Source: IMCC2047 sp041395865 (GTDB lineage: Bacteria > Pseudomonadota > Gammaproteobacteria > Pseudomonadales > IMCC2047). From it: a stretch of DNA of 64,000 nt. The translations under genes were made by a program, and so were the position numbers. Shown here piece by piece: positions 1 to 7,629 of this stretch. Positions within the stretch are counted from its first letter, which is position 1. Every line of letters starts with the position of its first letter. The stretch is from the NCBI GenBank assembly GCA_041395865.1, contig JAWKZQ010000001.1, positions 248,001 to 312,000 on the forward strand. The letters are read 5' to 3'. The notes under the pieces are model-generated. The model worked only from the letters and a program-made list of their open reading frames with translations. It ran no database searches and had not been told where the DNA came from.

Positions 1-1081
1 CGATGCCTACCGGACGGCCCTGTACCTGCTCCCCCTGCAAAAAGCCGGTCATAAAATCCTTAGCCCTGATAGCCCCGTTCGCGCCCCAATGCAAAGAAAC
101 CACCTTGTAGCCATCCTTACTGGACCGGTTCCAGGAGCCGTGCAACGCAACCAATGCGCTATGCTGATAAGCCGCATTATCCTGATACCTTAAAAACCTG
201 ATACCCAAAGGCGCATTATGCGCCCTGAATTCAAAGGAGGGCGCGCGCGACTGCGCGATGAGCGCCTGCCGCCCCTCGCCAAAATCCGGATCGGGAATCT
301 TATCCGCATTGGCGTAGGGCCAACCGTAAAAGCCGTCTTTCACAATTTTATTGAGCTCATCGGGAGGAAAGTCGTCCCCGAGCCAGTCACGGCCATTATC
401 GGTCGCATACAGCCCGCCATCGGCAGGCGACCAGTCGAAGTCCACACTGTTGCGCAAGCCCGTCGCATACAGCTGCTTGTCGCTGCCATCGAGGCGCATT
501 CGGAACATCGCCGCCCGTTCTGGCTCTGTCTCAATGCAGGCATTGCAGGATGAGCCCACGGTGACATACAGCCAGCCATCGGGGCCGATCTTCAAGGTAC
601 GGGTCCAGTGCCCTTTACCGTGCGGAAGCCCGGTGACCAGCCGCGTATATTCGCCATGCGTTGCTCCCTGGCGTGGATCAAACGCAATTCGCCCGACAGC
701 GTCCGTTTCGGCGATATACAGCCAGCCCCCCTTGCTGTCGATACCATGCGGCTGCTTCAAGCCATCAACCAGGCTGATACGCTGCTCCGCCACGCCATCC
801 TGATCATCATCCCGAAGCAGCAGGACACGCCCCTCATGAGGCAACGACACCAGCAAACCGGCATCGACCTTCTTCAGCATTCGCGGCGCCTTCAGATCAT
901 CGGCGAATAGGACTATCTCGAATCCTGCCGGAGCCCTCAGGTAAGTGAGTACTTGCCTATCCGTGCTCGTCAGCGCCTTCGGCAAGGGCGGGTTTACACC
1001 CAGCTGATGGCGACCGAACCAGAAGGCGGCAAATACACCCAGCAGAAGCAGGAGGAAATAAACAAAACGCCTTTTAATCAT
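1..1081 (-). CDS. PQQ-dependent sugar (sorbosone-type) dehydrogenase, partial
   Basis: The gene reads leftward and runs off the window, so only the first 360 codons are visible and the C-terminus is missing. It starts at ATG 1081 and overlaps the stop of the upstream HAD gene (ATGATTAA), so the two are translationally linked. Residues 6-21 form one hydrophobic N-terminal anchor or signal. The rest shows repeated beta-propeller-like strands with phrases such as HWTRTLKIGPDGWLYVTVG and LRNSVDFDW, typical of the soluble glucose/sorbosone dehydrogenase family that oxidises sugars with PQQ in the periplasm. The substrate cannot be told from sequence. A cytochrome fusion beyond the window edge cannot be excluded. 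Confidence 0.75.
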   Translation of the reverse strand, partial: MIKRRFVYFLLLLLGVFAAFWFGRHQLGVNPPLPKALTSTDRQVLTYLRAPAGFEIVLFADDLKAPRMLKKVDAGLLVSLPHEGRVLLLRDDDQDGVAEQRISLVDGLKQPHGIDSKGGWLYIAETDAVGRIAFDPRQGATHGEYTRLVTGLPHGKGHWTRTLKIGPDGWLYVTVGSSCNACIETEPERAAMFRMRLDGSDKQLYATGLRNSVDFDWSPADGGLYATDNGRDWLGDDFPPDELNKIVKDGFYGWPYANADKIPDPDFGEGRQALIAQSRAPSFEFRAHNAPLGIRFLRYQDNAAYQHSALVALHGSWNRSSKDGYKVVSLHWGANGAIRAKDFMTGFLQGEQVQGRPVGI

Positions 1082-1703
1082 GTTTGACAGCTGGAGAGGA
1101 CTGCCCATAGTGCTCATGCAGGTTAGCCAGGCTCGTCACGCCTAAATCAGTGTGTTCCGGCCAGGCAAAATCGCCATGCGTATCCAGGTGAACGGAACCG
1201 ACACCCGCCGCCTTTGCCGTCAACAGATCATACAGATAATCGCCCACCATCACAGCGTTATCGGGCTCCGCTCCCCAATGATCGAGCAGGTGATGGATAC
1301 CCTGGGGGTCAGGCTTGGGCAGGGTTTCCTCGCGCCCGAGCACACAGACATGATCAAAATAATCGAGCAACCCAATGGCTCCCAGTGTAATCAGGGCGTT
1401 ATCCTTCGAGTTACGGGTCAGGATACCCATGGAAACGCCCCGTTCACTCAAGGTCTTAAGCAGGTCGTCAGCGCCATTCGCCTGCCTGGCGCGGCTGGCA
1501 ATTGCCTCTTCGATCCGGTCCAGCTGCAACCGTTTGGCCCGCTGTTCCTCAGGCGGCAGTGTTTCCAGGTGCCGCAAAATATCGCAATCCAGCGGAAAAC
1601 CCAGTTCGCGCTTGATGGCCGCAAAATCATGGGCGGGAATCGTGAGGGTGCCATCAAGATCAAAAATCCAGTAGGCGCGTTTGACCACATCAATATTATT
1701 CAT
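1074..1703 (-). CDS. HAD-superfamily hydrolase (phosphoglycolate phosphatase-like)
   Basis: This 209-residue protein has the HAD motifs in order: FDLDGT with the nucleophile Asp15 and acid/base Asp17, ILTRN around Thr96, Lys130 in LPKPDP, and GDYLYD with Asp155 and Asp159. A helical cap lies between motifs I and II (about residues 25-90). The family removes phosphate from small metabolites in the cytoplasm, and the Gph/PGP-like subgroup is the closest resemblance; the substrate is unknown. Its start overlaps the stop of the ogt gene by four bases and its stop overlaps the next start, giving a tight three-gene minus-strand operon. Confidence 0.8.
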   Translation of the reverse strand: MNNIDVVKRAYWIFDLDGTLTIPAHDFAAIKRELGFPLDCDILRHLETLPPEEQRAKRLQLDRIEEAIASRARQANGADDLLKTLSERGVSMGILTRNSKDNALITLGAIGLLDYFDHVCVLGREETLPKPDPQGIHHLLDHWGAEPDNAVMVGDYLYDLLTAKAAGVGSVHLDTHGDFAWPEHTDLGVTSLANLHEHYGQSSPAVKHD

Positions 1704-2185
1704 ATCGAAACCGATACGCCCTCCAGGGCGAGCAATTTACGTTTTATGTCCAGCCCGCCTGCAAAGCCCGTTAAATCCCCATTGGCACCGATAACCCGGT
1801 GACAGGGCACAACAATAGGCAAAGGGTTACGGCGGTTAGCCGAACCGACTGCCCGGGCCGCACCTTCACGGCCCAGCTTTTTCGCCAGCTCGGCATAGGA
1901 GCAGGTTTGCCCATAGGGAATAGTCTCGAGGGCATGCATGACCTGCTGCTGGAACTCGGTACCACTATACACCAAAGGCAAATCAAACTCGGTCAGCTTA
2001 CCGGCAAAATAGGCATCCAGCTGACCGATGCACGGTTCAAACACGGCTTGATCTTCAACCCAGTCCGGTTCAAGCAAGCGCTGCTCCTCGCCTTCGGCAA
2101 AGCGGATTTCCAGTAATCCGCGGGAGTCCGCCAACAACAGCAAGGCACCAACAGGGCTTTGATAAAAGTGATAGTTAATCATCAT
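1700..2185 (-). CDS. ogt: Methylated-DNA--protein-cysteine methyltransferase
   Basis: A 161-residue suicide repair enzyme that moves the alkyl group of O6-alkylguanine in DNA onto its own cysteine. The active-site motif PCHRVIGANG lies at residues 127-136 with acceptor Cys128, and the C-terminal helix carries FAGGLDIKRKLLALEG. The length matches single-domain Ogt/MGMT proteins, and there is no Ada regulatory domain. It is the first gene of a minus-strand set with the HAD hydrolase and the sugar dehydrogenase; the functional link between them is unclear. It diverges from the TRAP permease genes. Confidence 0.9.
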   Translation of the reverse strand: MMINYHFYQSPVGALLLLADSRGLLEIRFAEGEEQRLLEPDWVEDQAVFEPCIGQLDAYFAGKLTEFDLPLVYSGTEFQQQVMHALETIPYGQTCSYAELAKKLGREGAARAVGSANRRNPLPIVVPCHRVIGANGDLTGFAGGLDIKRKLLALEGVSVSI

Positions 2186-2273
2186 GCTTTCCCATCAGTT
2201 CATTTTTTCCACCTAATCCACCTAAATAGTACCACCCAATCGCCAGCCACAGCATTTCGCTTTTACACCTACT

Positions 2274-2301
2274 TTTACATTACGGGGCCGCAACTTATAA
2301 T
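2274..2301 (+). promoter_or_regulatory. Sigma-70 promoter of the TRAP permease genes
   Basis: TTTACA at 2274-2279 and a perfect TATAAT at 2296-2301 are separated by 16 bases. Transcription would begin near 2308, which is downstream of the TTG start that opens the longest dctQ frame and so favours ATG 2337 as the real start codon. Confidence 0.6.
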
Positions 2302-2336
2302 TGCCCGCTATAACCCATAACGACACCCGATCCTTG

Positions 2337-2891
2337 ATGTCTCAAGCCAACTCAAAAACCGAAGGGCTGATCCGGCTCAACAACCGCATTATGTCCGCCA
2401 TTGGACACGGCATTTCATGGGCCACGCTGGCGCTGGTGTTAACCACCTGTTTGATCGTCATCATGCGTTACCTGTTCAATATCGGCTCGATAGCACTCCA
2501 GGAATCGCTGCTCTACATGCACAGCTTGATATTCCTGCTGGGGGCCGCCTGGACTCTGCAGGAAGACGGCCACGTCAGGGTCGATGTTTTTTACCGCCCG
2601 CTATCCGCGCGAGGAAAAGCCTGGATTAACGCCATGGGTACGCTGCTGTTGCTAATACCCACCTGCGGTTTCTTGGTGTGGATTTCCATGGAATATGTCG
2701 TTAGCTCCTGGTCCTATTTCGAAGGCTCTCGCGAATCCGGCGGGCTTGATGGCGTCTTCCTGTTAAAAACCCTGCTACTGATCATGCCGGTGATGCTGAT
2801 CCTGCAAGGGTTGGCCAACCTCCTGTATAACCTGCTGGTCATTATCGGGCGAATTCAACCGGAAGCCGGTAACGGGGAGGCCACGCTATGA
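2337..2891 (+). CDS. dctQ: TRAP transporter small permease (DctQ family)
   Basis: This is the small membrane subunit of a tripartite ATP-independent periplasmic transporter. From ATG 2337 it has 184 residues with four hydrophobic segments. It carries the family pattern in which the region after TM2 reads as GAAWTLQEDGHVRVDVFY. The open frame extends upstream to a TTG at 2301, but that codon sits inside the probable -10 box, so the ATG is preferred. It overlaps the dctM start (ATGATG/TGA at 2888-2891), which implies coupled translation. No binding-protein gene lies beside it; a lone TRAP binding protein is found at 9498-10622. Confidence 0.88.
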   Translation: MSQANSKTEGLIRLNNRIMSAIGHGISWATLALVLTTCLIVIMRYLFNIGSIALQESLLYMHSLIFLLGAAWTLQEDGHVRVDVFYRPLSARGKAWINAMGTLLLLIPTCGFLVWISMEYVVSSWSYFEGSRESGGLDGVFLLKTLLLIMPVMLILQGLANLLYNLLVIIGRIQPEAGNGEATL

Positions 2892-4249
2892 TGGCATTGC
2901 TATTATTTCTTGCCGCTATCCTAATTTTACTGGCCGGTTTTCCCGTCGCTTTTTCCCTGGCCGGTGCCGGCCTGTTGTTTGCCCTGATCGGTGTCCTGAC
3001 CGGCAGCTTCGACCCTGTTTTCCTGGAAGCCGTACCCAACCGGATTTACGGCATTATGACCAACGAAGTGCTGGTAGCCGTACCGCTCTTCGTATTTATG
3101 GGGGTAACCCTGGAGAAGGCCCGTATAGCGGATGACCTGCTCGACACCATGGCCTCCCTCTTCGGCTCCCTGCGCGGCGGGCTGGGCATTTCCGTCACCC
3201 TGGTTGGCATGTTAATGGCCGCCAGCACCGGCATTGTCGGCGCCACCGTAGTGACCATGGGTCTGCTGTCGCTACCCACCATGTTGAAACGCGGTTACAG
3301 CGCCCCCCTGGCCACCGGCACGATTTGTGCGGCCGGCACGCTGGGGCAGATTATTCCGCCCTCCATCGTGCTGGTATTGCTGGGCGATGTCATGTCCTCG
3401 GCTTATCAGCAATCGCAACTGGACCAGGGTATTTACTCCCCGGAAACCGTATCGGTCGGCGACCTCTTTATGGGCGCCCTGATCCCCGGACTGATACTGG
3501 TCATTCTCTACATTCTTTACCTGATCGCTGTTGCCTTCTTCAAACCTGAAACCGCTCCGGCCCACCAAACAGACGCAGGGCAGGGCAAAAACTTTGCCCA
3601 GATCTGCCTGGCACTGCTGCCTCCCTTGTTACTGATTTTACTGGTGCTCGGCTCCATCCTCACCGGCAAAGCCACTCCCACAGAGGCTGCATCCGTGGGA
3701 GCCGTCGGCGCGCTTATCCTGGCACTTTGCAAGCGTAACATTAACCTTCGCATGCTACGCGAAGTCATGCGCTCCACCACCAAGGTCAGCAGCATGATTT
3801 TTATGATTCTGGTTGGTGCCGCGATTTTTTCCCTGGTTTTCCGGGGTTTTGGCGGGGACGATCTGGTACGCGAATTTTTAAGCGAGTTACCCGGGGGCGT
3901 CGTGGGCGCGGTTATCCTGGTCATGCTGGTCATGTTCCTGCTCGGCTTCTTCCTGGACTTTATCGAGATCACCTTCGTCGTGGTTCCCATTGTGGCCCCG
4001 ATCCTGCTCAGCATGGGCCTTGATCCGGTCTGGCTGGGTGTAATGATCGCCCTGAACCTGCAAACCTCCTTCCTGACACCGCCCTTCGGCTTTGCGCTTT
4101 TCTACCTGCGCGGCGTTGCGCCTGACTCCGTCTCCACCTCGCAGATCTATAAAGGTGTCATGCCCTTTATTGCGATCCAGGTCGCCATGCTGGCACTGCT
4201 CGCCCTATGGCCCTCCTTAGTAACCTGGCTGCCGCAATATCTCTACTGA
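2888..4249 (+). CDS. dctM: TRAP transporter large permease (DctM family)
   Basis: A 453-residue inner-membrane protein with about 12-14 hydrophobic helices. It contains the DctM landmarks PLFVFMGVTLEKA near the start, AASTGIVGATVVTMGLLSLP, GTICAAGTLGQIIPPSI, and LNLQTSFLTPPFGFALFYLRG near the end. It forms the sodium- or proton-driven channel with DctQ. The tandem overlap with dctQ shows an operon. The substrate cannot be read from the permease; TRAP systems of this type commonly carry C4-dicarboxylates or 2-oxoacids. A strong hairpin follows the stop at 4258-4293. Confidence 0.9.
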   Translation: MMALLLFLAAILILLAGFPVAFSLAGAGLLFALIGVLTGSFDPVFLEAVPNRIYGIMTNEVLVAVPLFVFMGVTLEKARIADDLLDTMASLFGSLRGGLGISVTLVGMLMAASTGIVGATVVTMGLLSLPTMLKRGYSAPLATGTICAAGTLGQIIPPSIVLVLLGDVMSSAYQQSQLDQGIYSPETVSVGDLFMGALIPGLILVILYILYLIAVAFFKPETAPAHQTDAGQGKNFAQICLALLPPLLLILLVLGSILTGKATPTEAASVGAVGALILALCKRNINLRMLREVMRSTTKVSSMIFMILVGAAIFSLVFRGFGGDDLVREFLSELPGGVVGAVILVMLVMFLLGFFLDFIEITFVVVPIVAPILLSMGLDPVWLGVMIALNLQTSFLTPPFGFALFYLRGVAPDSVSTSQIYKGVMPFIAIQVAMLALLALWPSLVTWLPQYLY

Positions 4250-4257
4250 GAATCCGA

Positions 4258-4293
4258 GAGCGTTATCGCGCTTCCTTTCGAAGCGCAACGCTC
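4258..4293 (+). terminator. Bulged hairpin after dctM
   Basis: GAGCGTT (4258-4264) pairs with AACGCTC (4287-4293), and GCGCTTC (4268-4274) with GAAGCGC (4280-4286), leaving a three-base bulge and a five-base loop. No T-run follows, so it may be an mRNA 3' stabiliser rather than an intrinsic terminator. Confidence 0.4.
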
Positions 4294-4351
4294 AAAACGG
4301 CTCAAAGGGCATAACAACTCATCTCCCGGATATTGAAAACGCGGCATATCA

Positions 4352-4508
4352 GTCGTAGCATAATCGCTACTGCGTGCAAGGAAGCCCCCCTCAACGCCAC
4401 AGGAGAAACGGCGTCAGACACCCAGTCCAAACAACCCTAGGGTACGAGTCCAAAACTGTGCCTGCTGGCTTTTTTGTTCCCCCATTTCTTAACAAGAGAG
4501 AAACAACT
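4352..4508 (+). promoter_or_regulatory. Structured leader of rnk (candidate)
   Basis: The 259-base gap between dctM and rnk holds no gene. Its second half contains a stem ACGCC/GGCGT near 4395-4415 and a short GCC-TGCT-GGC hairpin followed by six T (4461-4475), just upstream of the AAGAGAG ribosome-binding site. Conserved leader RNAs upstream of rnk are described in pseudomonads; whether this one belongs to them needs a covariance search. Confidence 0.3.
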
Positions 4509-4908
4509 GTGAAAAAACCCGATATATTGTTATCAAAAACCGACGTTGAGCGCCTTGAAAAGCTCATTGACTCCTTGCCTCCGGACCGTACCCCGCATTC
4601 AAAACCTGGAACAGGAACTGGGAACGCGGCACCCGGCCGACGCGCCGAATACGGTGGTTACCATGAACTCACGGGTTCGTTTCCGCGTCGACTCATCGAA
4701 CAAGGAATTCTGCCTGACGCTGGTGTATCCAAAAGATGTAAAAGCTGACGGTAGCACTGTCTCTATCCTGGCCCCTGTCGGCAGTGCCTTGCTGGGTCTT
4801 TCAGAAGGGGATGCTATTGAGTGGCCCACCCAGAACGGCAAGCTTCAACACGTACGCATCGAAGAAATTCTCTACCAGCCTGAACGCGCCGGGGAGTACC
4901 ACCGCTAA
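4509..4908 (+). CDS. rnk: Nucleoside diphosphate kinase regulator Rnk, frameshifted
   Basis: A GreA/GreB C-terminal-domain protein of the Rnk family, which binds RNA polymerase and influences Ndk levels. The sequence reads from GTG 4509 (after AAGAGAG) as KKPDILLSKTDVERLEKLID, then must shift by one base near 4586-4588 to continue in the next frame as VPRIQNLEQELGT and then VVTMNSRVRFR, APVGSALLGLSEGDAIEW and the end at 4908. Removing one C from GACCGTA restores a continuous protein of about 132 residues, the normal Rnk length. Both halves match the family well, so either a sequencing error or a recent frameshift mutation is present. A bidirectional terminator follows. Confidence 0.78.
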
Positions 4909-4972
4909 AGGTCACTCAACCAAACGGTATATCAAGCGGACGGCGCATCAACAGAGCGCGCTTAAGGCATAA

Positions 4973-5002
4973 AAAAGGGCTGCCGTCTCCGGCAACCCTT
5001 TT
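4973..5002 (-). terminator. Bidirectional intrinsic terminator
   Basis: Stem AAAAGGG-TGCCG (4973-4985) with CGGCA-CCCTTTT (4990-5002) and a four-base loop. It sits between the converging rnk and DUF937 genes; the T-run is longer on the minus strand. Confidence 0.75.
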
Positions 5003-5025
5003 CTGCTCTTACTCGAAAGCGACAC

Positions 5026-5439
5026 TTAAAACAGTTTTTTTGCCTGATCCATAGCGCCACTCAATCCACCCACACTATCCAGCAAATTCCCACCTGAGCT
5101 ACTTTGATCAATAAGGTCAGGCAGAACACGGCTCAGCCCCTGGATTGCACTATTTTCATCAACCCCGAGATTGCCGGCAAAAGCCGATAACTTATCCTGA
5201 CCAAACACCTCCATAAGCTGTGCAGGGTTAATCCCTTCATTGGCTCCATCACCTAACCACGAACCAACAATTGAGCCGAGACCGCCAGCGCCTGAAAACT
5301 TGCTCACCAGGCCGGCAATATCCAAACCACCCTGCCCATCGCCAAGCAAGCCCGACAGTGCTTTTCCCGCCTGCCCCTCAGACACTGAGCCAGAGAAATA
5401 TTTAGTCAGTAGAGAAATACCAAGCTTCATAATATCCAT
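5026..5439 (-). CDS. DUF937 (YidB-like) protein
   Basis: A 137-residue, Gly- and Ser-rich protein with the DUF937 pattern: amphipathic helices with repeated LSGLLGDGQGG, GLGSIVGSWLGDGAN and the central INPAQLMEVFGQDKLSAFA. There is no signal peptide or membrane helix. The function of the family is unknown. It is the last gene of a minus-strand run with the HerA-like ATPase, from which it is separated by 37 bases, and it is closed by the terminator at 4973-5002. Confidence 0.7.
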   Translation of the reverse strand: MDIMKLGISLLTKYFSGSVSEGQAGKALSGLLGDGQGGLDIAGLVSKFSGAGGLGSIVGSWLGDGANEGINPAQLMEVFGQDKLSAFAGNLGVDENSAIQGLSRVLPDLIDQSSSGGNLLDSVGGLSGAMDQAKKLF

Positions 5440-5476
5440 AATAAAGCTCTCCTTTTTTCAGTCATAAAATGGCGCA

Positions 5477-6964
5477 TTAACGCCCCTTGAATAGCGAGCC
5501 TAAAAGCCCACGCATCAACTTTCTGCCGACCTGGCTTCCAAGGCTCCTTGCTATACTTTTTAAAAATGTTTCACCGGCACCCTGCCGTTTTCTGCCCGGC
5601 GACTTTATTTTGGCAGGCGGCTTTTGGATGCGAGAACTTTTCAGTTTTTGTTTTTCGGCTTCTTCAGCGGCCTGCACTGAACGTCTATTCAATAGCTCAT
5701 AGGCCGATTCCCTATCAATACTGCTCTCATATTTTCCATCAACAGGGCTTTGTGACTGCACTTCTTCCTTCTCGGCTTTTTTGGCGGGTCCAATCCGGGA
5801 GTAGGGCGGTTTAATGAGCACCCGTTGCACGACGCTAGGAGCTCCATTGCCAAGCAAGGTTGAAACCAGTGCTTCACCGACACCAAGTTCAGTAATGACA
5901 TCGCTGGTTTTAAAGGCAGGGTTTTCACGAAAGGTATCCGCAGCGGCTTTAACCGCTTTTTGTTCTTTGGGTGTAAAGGCCCTTAAAGCGTGCTGCACAC
6001 GATTACCTAGCTGACCGAGAACAGAATCCGGGATATCACTGGGACTTTGGGTAACAAAATACACACCCACGCCCTTGGAACGAATCAGCCTGACAACCTG
6101 TTCAATCTTTTCAGCCAGCGCCTTAGGTGCATCTTTAAACAACAGGTGGGCCTCATCAAAAAAGAACACTAATTTAGGCTTGTCGGGATCTCCCACCTCC
6201 GGCAGGTTTTCAAACAACTCAGATAACAGCCAGAGCAGAAAAGTGGAATACACCTTGGTATTTTGCACTAACTTATCGGCTACCAGCACACTGACATACC
6301 CACGCCCATCAGGCGCACATTTCATCAGGTCATCAAGCTCCAGCATGGGTTCGCCAAAAAACTGTTTGGCTCCGGCACGATCCAGCATCAACAAACGCCG
6401 TTGAATAGCCCCAACCGATGAGGCCGATACGTTGCCATAGAGTGTTCGTAGCTCTGCGGCATTATCTGCAATATGCTGCAGCATTGCTTTCAGGTCTTTC
6501 AAATCAAGCAACAGCAGACCTTCATCATCAGCAACCGCAAAGGCAATCGAAAGAATACCTTCCTGCGTTTCGTTCAAATCCAACAGGCGTGAAATAAGCA
6601 GCGGCCCCATATCGGAGACAGTGGCACGAATAGGGTGGCCCTGTTTACCCAACACATCCCAAAACATTGTTGGCACTGCGCGCCATGCATCGTCGGGTAA
6701 ATCGAGCAACTTTAAACGCTCAACAACTTTTGGGTGCGCGGTTCCCGCCTGACTGATACCCGACAGATCGCCTTTCACATCGGCTAAAAAAACCGGCACA
6801 CCTTGACTGGAAAAGCTTTCCGCCAGTGCCTGCAATGTTACGGTCTTGCCGGTTCCGGTAGCACCGGCAATCAATCCGTGCCGATTGGCACGCCTTAACT
6901 GCAGCGCAATTCTGGGCTCTTTTGCTTGTTCGGCATAGCCGAGGAGGAGAGTATCCGTAGCCAT
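5477..6964 (-). CDS. HerA/YjgR-like P-loop ATPase (DUF853)
   Basis: A 495-residue FtsK/HerA-superfamily ATPase. Walker A GATGTGKT is at residues 34-41, Walker B LVFFFDEAH at 265-273, and a sensor-like VYFVTQSPSDIP follows. The C-terminus (about 405-495) is basic and Lys/Arg-rich with no clear domain. The length and motif order match the YjgR/DUF853 family, cytoplasmic ATPases of unproven role, possibly DNA translocation. It lies between the DUF4332 and DUF937 genes on the same strand with short gaps. No NurA nuclease gene is nearby, unlike archaeal HerA operons. Confidence 0.82.
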   Translation of the reverse strand: MATDTLLLGYAEQAKEPRIALQLRRANRHGLIAGATGTGKTVTLQALAESFSSQGVPVFLADVKGDLSGISQAGTAHPKVVERLKLLDLPDDAWRAVPTMFWDVLGKQGHPIRATVSDMGPLLISRLLDLNETQEGILSIAFAVADDEGLLLLDLKDLKAMLQHIADNAAELRTLYGNVSASSVGAIQRRLLMLDRAGAKQFFGEPMLELDDLMKCAPDGRGYVSVLVADKLVQNTKVYSTFLLWLLSELFENLPEVGDPDKPKLVFFFDEAHLLFKDAPKALAEKIEQVVRLIRSKGVGVYFVTQSPSDIPDSVLGQLGNRVQHALRAFTPKEQKAVKAAADTFRENPAFKTSDVITELGVGEALVSTLLGNGAPSVVQRVLIKPPYSRIGPAKKAEKEEVQSQSPVDGKYESSIDRESAYELLNRRSVQAAEEAEKQKLKSSRIQKPPAKIKSPGRKRQGAGETFLKSIARSLGSQVGRKLMRGLLGSLFKGR

Positions 6965-7020
6965 ATTCTTACGCCTGACAGATAAATTAATATTCAGCTA
7001 AAGCGTGCTCGTCTAACGGC

Positions 7021-7428
7021 TTAATGCGTGATTAATGGGTCCAGCGTTTTCGCTTGCTCAATCCATTTCTGCACGGTCGCACTACTCGGTACCATACGGG
7101 TTAATTTCTTTTCCTGGTTGGTCGCCTGCATGGCTGCAGCCAGGTTTTCTGCATTGCGGTGGCGTAGCTCTTTCACGGTATCAACACCTGCCGCCTCAAG
7201 CAGCTCTGAGTACTCTTCGCCAACCCCGGAAATACGCATTAAATCTGCCATATTCGTCCACTTTAAAAGCTGGCTTTCAGAGCACCCAGTTATTTCGGAA
7301 ACAGACTTGCGCCCCTTTTTGGCACAACACTGGTTGAGCAAGTCGGTGGTTGTACGAATATTTGCCCTGGCTAGTTTTTCCGCCGTGGCGGCACCGATAC
7401 CTTCGATTTCTTCAATTTTATACGTCAT
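7021..7428 (-). CDS. DUF4332 helix-hairpin-helix protein
   Basis: A 135-residue protein with two helix-hairpin-helix-like repeats: IEGIGAATAEKLARANIRTTTDLL near residues 8-31 and ISGVGEEYSELLEAAGVDTVKELR near 66-89. This is the usual DUF4332 architecture. Such repeats often bind DNA without sequence specificity, but the role of this family is not established. It is followed 56 bases downstream by the HerA-like ATPase on the same strand, so a joint DNA-related role is a reasonable inference. No promoter was recognised. Confidence 0.7.
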   Translation of the reverse strand: MTYKIEEIEGIGAATAEKLARANIRTTTDLLNQCCAKKGRKSVSEITGCSESQLLKWTNMADLMRISGVGEEYSELLEAAGVDTVKELRHRNAENLAAAMQATNQEKKLTRMVPSSATVQKWIEQAKTLDPLITH

Positions 7429-7576
7429 GGGATATCCTCTTCTAAGGACATTGGGCGTTCCAGAATATGCCTCTTAAAATTAAATGTCTAATTCTGCTCT
7501 AGCAGCGACTCAATCTAGCTTGAAGATACATAATCCCCTTTTAATTCATAACGATACAAACTTGCAGGCAATAAAA

Positions 7577-7604
7577 AAGGGGTTGCCGTTTCCGGCAACC
7601 CCTT
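7577..7604 (-). terminator. Intrinsic terminator of fhs
   Basis: Perfect stem AAGGGGTTGCCG (7577-7588) with CGGCAACCCCTT (7593-7604) and a four-base loop, followed on the minus strand by TTTTTT. It lies 26 bases past the fhs stop. The core resembles the terminator at 4973-5002. Confidence 0.85.
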
Positions 7605-7629
7605 CTTGTAACTACACGTCCTAAACGAC

